Below, piece after piece: positions 58,826 through 64,000 of a DNA stretch of 64,000 nt. Source of the stretch: JARIHD01 sp964610985 (GTDB taxonomy: Bacteria > Patescibacteriota > Saccharimonadia > Saccharimonadales > UBA4665); NCBI GenBank assembly GCA_964610985.1, contig CAZSZJ010000001.1, positions 21,947 through 85,946 of the forward strand, in the 5' to 3' direction. The notes under the pieces were generated by a model. The model worked only from the letters and a program-made list of their open reading frames with translations. It was not told where the DNA came from and made no database searches. Made by a program: the position numbers and the translations under genes. Within the stretch, counting starts at the first letter, position 1, and the number at the start of each line of letters is the position of its first letter.

Positions 58826-60853
58826 TTATGCCTGTATCATTTTCAGAAACTCGGCTTCGCTCAACTGCTTAGTTCCCAACTTTTTGGCTTTGGTGAGCTT
58901 GGAAGCGCCTACATTTTTGCCCACAACCAGATACTGGGTATCTTTGCCGAGGCTGGATTGAAATGCGCCGCCGAGCTCACGAATCTTATCGGCGGCTTCG
59001 TCGCGACTGAGAGCCTCAAGCGTGCCAGTCACCACAAATGACTTACCGTGCAGCGGCCCATTGGCATGCGAATGATATACGGGTTCAACGCCGAGCTTTT
59101 TAAACTTCTCGAGCAAGGCCGTATTGTCAGGATCGGCAAACCAAGCGGTGATCGATTCGGCCACCACTTCGCCGATGCCCTCTACGGCCAATAAATCTTC
59201 CAGGGTCGCCCGCTGCAAAGCGTCCAGGTCCTTAAACTGTTCTGCCAGGTCGATAGCCGTCTGCGACCCGACATGTCGGATACCTAAACCATACACAAAA
59301 CGCGGCAGCTGCGGGCGGCGGGCGGCCGCAATCGCATCTACCAACTTACCGGCCGAGATATCGGCAAACCGTTCTAGCGTAACCACTTGTTCTTTGGTCA
59401 GACTGTACATGTCGGCCAGATCGTGTACCAATTTGGCATCTACCAGAGATGCGACGTTCTTTTCGCCCATGCCGTCGATATCAAGCGCACCTTTGCTGGC
59501 AAAATGTGCCAAAGCTTGCTTAAGCAGCACTGAGCCGGTCGCACCTTTTACGCGGTACACGGCTTCACCTTCGGGCCGCACAAAATCGAGTTCGGGGTAC
59601 TGCCGTTTTAGTTCGGATTCCATATCAAACGGCTTACTGTCTTTTGGCCGTAATTCGGTCAAAACCTTGAGAACTTGCGGGATAATATCGCCCGCCTTAA
59701 AAATAACCACCGTGTCACCTACACGCACATCTTTGCGTGCAATCTCGTCGGCGTTGTGCAGGCTGGCGTGCTGCACTGTTGTTCCGGCCACAACCACCGG
59801 ATCAAAAACCGCCACTGGTGTAGCCGCACCAGTGCGCCCAATGCTCAGTACAATATCTTTGACGGTTGTCGTTGCCTCTTCGGCCGGATATTTGTAGGCA
59901 ACTGCTGCGCGCGGTGCCTTGCCCACGATACCCAGCTGCGCAAAAAGCGCCCGGTCATTGAGTTTTATAACCAAACCGTCGGTATTGAACGGCAGATCAT
60001 GCCGTTTTTCGTCCCATTCGGCCGCAAATTCCATAATGTGGTCGATGCCCTGTAAAGTACGCGCCTGCGGATTGACCGGCACACCGAGTGCGCGAATGGC
60101 ATCGTATGCCTCGCGATTAGTCGGCAGCTCACTGGCATCCTCGCGCAGAATCTCCCACGAGCGAAAACGGAGCGGACGCGCCGCAGCCAGCTTGGGGTCG
60201 AGTTGTCGAATGCTACCCGCAGCCAAGTTGCGCGGATTTGCATACACTGGCAAACCATCATGCTCGCGTTGGCGGTTTAACTTTTCAAAGTCGTCTTTAT
60301 AAATAATAATTTCGCCGCGGATTTCGGTGCGGCCCTTCAAAAAGGCTACATGCGCCTTGTCGGCACGCAACCGCATCGGAATACTTTCAATCGTGCGTAC
60401 ATTAGCCGTCACATCTTCGCCCACCTGGCCGTCACCACGGGTCACCGCCTGAACAAAAATGCCGTCCTGGTATACCAGCGCACACGCCAAGCCATCCATT
60501 TTGAGGTCAGCAAAAAATTCCAGGTGCGCGTCGCCAACCAATTTCTGCGTGCGCTTGATCCACGCCTCTACTTCTTCTTCATTAAAGACATCATTCAGGC
60601 TGATCATGCGTGTTTGGTGGCGAATTTGGGTAAAACCAGGCAGCGGCGTACCTGCCACACGCTGCGTTGGGCTGTCGGCCGTGACCAGCTCAGGATGTTC
60701 GTTTTCCAGTTGTGCGAGTTCGTGTTTCAGGCTGTCGGCAGCAGCCTCGCTCATGATCGACTCATCGAGCACATGATAGTGGTAACGATAGTCGTTTATA
60801 AGATTGCGTAATTTCTCTATCCGCTCGCTGGGATTTTCTTTACTTAGCTTCAC
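58826..60853 (-). CDS. ligA: NAD-dependent DNA ligase lacking zinc-finger cysteines
   Basis: 675 residues from GTG 60853 (AGGAG at a 7-nt spacing inside the upstream gene; 14-nt overlap). Domain Ia ('DYRYHYHVLDESIMSEAAADSL') and adenylation site 'ADLKMDG' (Lys118) are normal, as are the OB fold, the helix-hairpin-helix region and a C-terminal BRCT domain ('GKSFVVTGTLEALSRDEAADKI'). The zinc-finger stretch (about 404-440), where other LigA have four cysteines, contains none. Seals nicks in replication and repair. Confidence 0.95.
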   Translation of the reverse strand: MKLSKENPSERIEKLRNLINDYRYHYHVLDESIMSEAAADSLKHELAQLENEHPELVTADSPTQRVAGTPLPGFTQIRHQTRMISLNDVFNEEEVEAWIKRTQKLVGDAHLEFFADLKMDGLACALVYQDGIFVQAVTRGDGQVGEDVTANVRTIESIPMRLRADKAHVAFLKGRTEIRGEIIIYKDDFEKLNRQREHDGLPVYANPRNLAAGSIRQLDPKLAAARPLRFRSWEILREDASELPTNREAYDAIRALGVPVNPQARTLQGIDHIMEFAAEWDEKRHDLPFNTDGLVIKLNDRALFAQLGIVGKAPRAAVAYKYPAEEATTTVKDIVLSIGRTGAATPVAVFDPVVVAGTTVQHASLHNADEIARKDVRVGDTVVIFKAGDIIPQVLKVLTELRPKDSKPFDMESELKRQYPELDFVRPEGEAVYRVKGATGSVLLKQALAHFASKGALDIDGMGEKNVASLVDAKLVHDLADMYSLTKEQVVTLERFADISAGKLVDAIAAARRPQLPRFVYGLGIRHVGSQTAIDLAEQFKDLDALQRATLEDLLAVEGIGEVVAESITAWFADPDNTALLEKFKKLGVEPVYHSHANGPLHGKSFVVTGTLEALSRDEAADKIRELGGAFQSSLGKDTQYLVVGKNVGASKLTKAKKLGTKQLSEAEFLKMIQA

Positions 60854-61802
60854 GCAGTAACTCCTGATACAAACCATACATGTAGCCGTGCACGATAGGC
60901 AGCAGTAGCATGTTCAAAATAAAGTAAACAATAACAGCCACGACCGAAGATATCAAGATAGCCGGGATAATCAGCGCGCCGCCCACAACCAATATCAGAA
61001 TTGGCAGCACTGCAAAACGACCGACAATAACCAGCCGGCGACCATACACCAACTTACGCGCTGTGCGGAGCGACTCCAGAGGCGTTGCACCCGGCAGCGA
61101 CGAGATATACAACGCAAATACCGAAGAACTGAGCAGATACAGCGTCAGTATTGTTAAAAGCCCCATTACCAGAATCCAAATAGCCGCCTCGATCCCGTTT
61201 ACGATGGCAAAACCCGGACCGGAAGAGTTATACAAATACGTGCCCAGGGCGATTGGTATGAGTTGTAGCGCCATCACAAGGTATACCAACAAAAACGGGA
61301 TAAGTGGATACATACCCTTGTAAAAACCGTCGCGCACTCGCACTTTTTCGCCCCTGGTCACATGACGAAACGTCCAGATAATGGCCAAACTGCCCACGAT
61401 CATCAGGATAAATTGATACAGGCCGGCCACATCGCTGACTTCACCATTACTCCCAAAAAGCGACGTTAATACCGAGAACCCATTTCCCCACGTCGAAATA
61501 CCGCCCTGCCAGGTAGTGGTCAACGCCTGTTTTGCGCCCGCCACGTCAAAACCAAGCACGCCCTGCACCAAGATTTGACTGAGAACCGCATAGATAAGCG
61601 AAATACCAAGGAACGTTTTCCAATTTTCACGAAGCGTACGCAGGGTGGCGCCAAAGAGGCGAAAGCCACCCATAGGCTTGGGTCGCACTGCCTGCTTAAC
61701 ACGCTTTTGTAAACGGAACGATCGATATGATTCGGGCCTTAACTTACGGCCATTGCCGGATTCTGTTGCTGCCTTTTTTATTTTTGGAGTTTGTTTTGTC
61801 AT
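60840..61802 (-). CDS. polytopic membrane protein, 320 aa
   Basis: A basic cytoplasmic N-terminus (about 55 residues) precedes six hydrophobic segments. 'RTLRENWKTFLGISLIYAVL' and 'SLPGATPLESLRTARKLVYGRRLVIVGRF' resemble glycerophosphodiester-type/DUF975-like membrane proteins (residues 'ESLRTARKLVYGR' before a helix), but no firm family. TAAAAT ends 6 nt before the ATG. Its 3' end overlaps ligA. Confidence 0.72.
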   Translation of the reverse strand: MTKQTPKIKKAATESGNGRKLRPESYRSFRLQKRVKQAVRPKPMGGFRLFGATLRTLRENWKTFLGISLIYAVLSQILVQGVLGFDVAGAKQALTTTWQGGISTWGNGFSVLTSLFGSNGEVSDVAGLYQFILMIVGSLAIIWTFRHVTRGEKVRVRDGFYKGMYPLIPFLLVYLVMALQLIPIALGTYLYNSSGPGFAIVNGIEAAIWILVMGLLTILTLYLLSSSVFALYISSLPGATPLESLRTARKLVYGRRLVIVGRFAVLPILILVVGGALIIPAILISSVVAVIVYFILNMLLLPIVHGYMYGLYQELLREAK

Positions 61803-61811
61803 AGACCTATT

Positions 61812-62684
61812 TTACAGATGATTGCCCATTTTCCGCAATCGTGCGATGCGATCTTCGACCGGCGGATGCGTACTAAACAGATTGGCTATCGCCTTTCCCT
61901 TCAGCGGATTAGCAAAAAAGAGATGGGCCGTGGCCGTATTTTGGCGACGCATGGACGAACCGTGGTCGCGAATCTTTTCGAGTGCGCGGGCCAGGCCTTC
62001 AGGATAGCGCGTCGTCATTGCGCTGGTACTGTCGGCCAAATATTCACGGCGGCGCGATACCGCCATCTGCACCAACAGTGCCACAAAGGGCGCCAAAATA
62101 CTCGCCACAATTGCTAGCAAAATAAAAAGCGGATTTGGGCTGTCTTCGCCGTCGCGGAACCACATCGCCCATGCCAACATATCGGCGATAAACCCGATGG
62201 CGCTCACCAGGCCAAAGACGATCATCATCACACGGATATCATAGTTGGAGACGTGACCCATTTCGTGCGCCATGACGGCTTCGAGCTCTTCGTCATCCAT
62301 AATATCTATGAGGCCAGTTGTTGCAGCGACGACAGCGTGCTGCGGGTCACGGCCGGTCGCAAAGGCATTCGGCGCCGGATCATCAATTACGTACACTTTG
62401 GGCATCGGCATACCGGTCGCAATGCTCAGGTTTTCGACGGTGCGGTACAAACGCGGCGCTTCTTTTTTGGTCACTTCTTTTGCGCCGTTCATGGCAATAG
62501 CCAATTTGGCAGCGGCGAAATACTGGATCAGTGCATACACCGCCGCAATAGTGAGCGCCAAAAAGGTAAAGTACGGCCGACCCATAGCCAAACCGGCGAT
62601 CCAACCGACTGCGCCGATCAGCAAGCCAAAGAGCGCGATCAAGAACCACGTCTTACGTTTGTTGGCGGCAATTGCAGAATACAT
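61812..62684 (-). CDS. htpX: HtpX-family membrane zinc metalloprotease
   Basis: 290 residues. HEMGH at 140-144 is the zinc site; 'EYLADSTSA' supplies the third ligand glutamate. 'VYVIDDPAPNAFATGRDPQHAVVAATTGLI' is the typical M48 block. Two N-terminal and two internal hydrophobic segments place it in the membrane with a cytoplasmic active site. It degrades misfolded membrane proteins. It follows lemA, a very common pair. Confidence 0.96.
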   Translation of the reverse strand: MYSAIAANKRKTWFLIALFGLLIGAVGWIAGLAMGRPYFTFLALTIAAVYALIQYFAAAKLAIAMNGAKEVTKKEAPRLYRTVENLSIATGMPMPKVYVIDDPAPNAFATGRDPQHAVVAATTGLIDIMDDEELEAVMAHEMGHVSNYDIRVMMIVFGLVSAIGFIADMLAWAMWFRDGEDSPNPLFILLAIVASILAPFVALLVQMAVSRRREYLADSTSAMTTRYPEGLARALEKIRDHGSSMRRQNTATAHLFFANPLKGKAIANLFSTHPPVEDRIARLRKMGNHL

Positions 62685-62741
62685 ATCTCTAAAAACTCCG
62701 GAAACTAATTTGACTATACTTTGTAAAACTGCGAATCAGCT

Positions 62742-63305
62742 CTAGAAAGATACGTTAACGGGCTTTTCAACCGAAGCGACGTCTTCGACTTCAAAGAATT
62801 CGCGCTTCTTAAAGCCGAATGATTTAGCGATAACGTTGCTTGGGAAGGTATCGATTTTGATGTTCAGATCACGGGCGGCACCGTTGTAAAAACGACGTGA
62901 GGCCATGATTTTGTCTTCGGTGTCGGTCAGTTCGGCCTGGAGCTGCTGGAAGTTTTCGGTCGCGCGGAGCTGCGGGTAGCTTTCGGCAACGGCAAACAGG
63001 CTTTTTAGGGCGGCTTCGAACTGGTTTTCGGCGGCTGCAGTTTCTTTTACACCCTTGCCTTGGGCACTCAGCGCATTGGCGCGCGCTTCGGTCACCCTTT
63101 GAAAGACTTCGCTTTCGTGTTTGGCATAACCCTTGACGGCATTGACCAAGTTGGGGATCAGGTCATAACGCCGCTTCAGTTGGACAGTAATGTCGCTCCA
63201 TGCCTCTTCGACTCGAATTTTGGTACGCACCAGGGCGTTGTACATAGCAATCACGGCGATCACAAGGATGGCGATGGCGACAATGGCGATAATTACAGGC
63301 ATCAT
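62742..63305 (-). CDS. lemA: LemA-family protein
   Basis: 187 residues: one N-terminal membrane helix, then 'YNALVRTKIRVEEAWSDITVQLKRRYDLIPNLVNAVKGYAKHE', the LemA signature, and a helical body ending '...YNGAARDLNIKIDTFPSNVIAKSFGFKKREFFEVED'. AAAGGAG lies upstream of the ATG-ATG start. Function unsettled; often cotranscribed with htpX, as here. Confidence 0.96.
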   Translation of the reverse strand: MMPVIIAIVAIAILVIAVIAMYNALVRTKIRVEEAWSDITVQLKRRYDLIPNLVNAVKGYAKHESEVFQRVTEARANALSAQGKGVKETAAAENQFEAALKSLFAVAESYPQLRATENFQQLQAELTDTEDKIMASRRFYNGAARDLNIKIDTFPSNVIAKSFGFKKREFFEVEDVASVEKPVNVSF

Positions 63306-63404
63306 AAAATTTTGGAGCTCCTTTATTACATATCCAGTATAGGCTTCTTATGTTTGAGCCGCAACATTTCTCCTCCTATGGACACATGATGTACAATGTA
63401 TAGT

Positions 63405-64000
63405 ATGCGTAGACGTATGGCACGTCCTCGGCGGTTTAAGTCCCGACTTATCCGTTTGCTTTTTATCTTGGCAATCGGCGGGCTTTTGTTTAATTATTTT
63501 CGGCCTTTGCCCCACGCTGCCGCCTCTATAAACTCATTCGATAATTCTACCGAAAACGTGCATTTGCGATGGCCTGCCCAGGGATCGGCAGCTATCGGCG
63601 CAGCCGGCTATGGCATACTCGAAACCCATGGCGAAAGCAAGCAACGGCCTATGGCCAGCATCGCTAAAATCGTCACAGCACTGGCTGTCCTCGAAAAGCA
63701 CCCGCTCAGCACCGGTCAGCAAGGCCCCGAACTCACCATGACTGCGGCCGACGTCGATCTATTCAGCAAGTACTACCGCGGAGGCGGCGCGTACGTCAAA
63801 GTCGAACAAGGCGAAAAGATTTCGGAGTACCAGGCGCTACAAGCCATTTTGCTCCCTTCCGCCAACAACATAGCCGACTCGCTGGCCATCTGGGCATTCG
63901 GATCGATGGAACAGTATCATGAGTACGCCAACAATATGCTGGGACGCTACGGCCTCAAAAACACCGTCGTCGCAGCAGATGCCAGTGGCATGCTATCAGC
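63405..64000 (+). CDS. D-alanyl-D-alanine carboxypeptidase (peptidase S11), 3' end outside window
   Basis: 198 codons visible from ATG 63405; TACAAT (63392-63397) ends 7 nt upstream. A basic N-terminus and one hydrophobic segment ('LIRLLFILAIGGLLFNYF') act as signal or anchor. The penicillin-binding motifs are SxxK as 'MASIAKIVTAL' and SxN as 'LPSANNIADSLAIWAFGS'. The KTG motif lies past the edge. It would trim the terminal D-Ala of peptidoglycan peptides. Confidence 0.9.
   Translation, partial: MRRRMARPRRFKSRLIRLLFILAIGGLLFNYFRPLPHAAASINSFDNSTENVHLRWPAQGSAAIGAAGYGILETHGESKQRPMASIAKIVTALAVLEKHPLSTGQQGPELTMTAADVDLFSKYYRGGGAYVKVEQGEKISEYQALQAILLPSANNIADSLAIWAFGSMEQYHEYANNMLGRYGLKNTVVAADASGMLS

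Noticed and set aside
1..64000. Alternative genetic code with TGA as Gly or Trp
   Set aside because: TGA ends genes at the expected length (cutA, AlkZ-like) and no in-frame TGA interrupts conserved proteins.
1..64000. CRISPR array, prophage, transposon or defence island
   Set aside because: No regularly spaced repeats, cas, integrase, transposase or restriction-modification genes are visible; the AlkZ-like gene alone is not evidence of a defence system.

Overview
The window looks like a chromosomal segment of a Candidate Phyla Radiation bacterium, most likely a Candidatus Saccharibacteria (TM7) relative of moderate GC. This is inferred from content, not from a 16S gene. The content is housekeeping and cell-envelope genes, many lineage-type hypothetical proteins, no visible amino-acid or nucleotide biosynthesis pathway, Mur ligase with N-terminal membrane segments, LemA/HtpX, LCP and NodB envelope enzymes, and compact genes. 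TGA works as a stop codon (for example in cutA), so the code-25 CPR groups are unlikely.

The strongest genome-wide signal is start-site architecture. At nearly thirty genes a TATAAT/TATACT/TATGAT-like hexamer ends only 6-9 nt before the start codon, with no Shine-Dalgarno (SD) sequence. This predicts leaderless mRNAs. A second set (NiSOD, epoxide hydrolase, lipoproteins, rpmF, khpA, leuS, lemA, corA) has a normal 5' UTR with an AAGGAG-type site.

Layout. 1-4.4 kb: DHA2 drug exporter (cut by the window edge), MarR, cupin, RsgA, P-loop kinase-like protein, CutA. 4.4-9.0 kb: CDP-alcohol phosphatidyltransferase, methyltransferase-like protein, MATCAP/DUF1704-like metallopeptidase, and a hypothetical gene split by a frameshift. 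9-16.4 kb: lipoprotein bracketed by a 19-bp repeat, AlkZ-like glycosylase, APH-type kinase, two micro-ORFs, a PH-like protein with a hairpin over its ribosome site, a large secreted Ig/FN3 protein, Nudix, pseudopilin, DUF218. 16.4-28.7 kb: membrane protein, epoxide hydrolase with AraC regulator, hypotheticals, truncated haemoglobin, glutamine amidotransferase, MazG-like, second lipoprotein, DUF1801, pore-like membrane protein, sugar transferase, YaaA, UbiC-like, SGNH hydrolase.

28.7-41.9 kb: DEAD-box helicase with a leader, a three-way-junction palindrome, the second PH-like paralogue, a class I isoprenoid-synthase-like protein, SpoIIAA-like, MarR, LCP, phospholipase D-like, HxlR with an FMN reductase around a shared palindrome, nickel superoxide dismutase with its maturation protease, and a scattered rpsP-khpA-trmD group. 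42-47.8 kb: rpmF-nusB-nudix-rnc-GNAT operon and leuS. 48.5-52.8 kb: envelope operon (hydrolase, MurF-like, Ddl, NodB deacetylase). 54-64 kb: membrane/PIG-L fusion, tRNA-Ala(GGC), CorA preceded by a candidate small RNA, RdgB, a LigA without its zinc-finger cysteines, htpX, lemA, and the start of a D,D-carboxypeptidase.

No CRISPR array, rRNA, prophage, transposase or restriction system was seen. The most promising undescribed signals are the leaderless start architecture, the structured element at 30.16-30.27 kb, the candidate small RNA at 57.96-58.09 kb, and the cysteine-free LigA.
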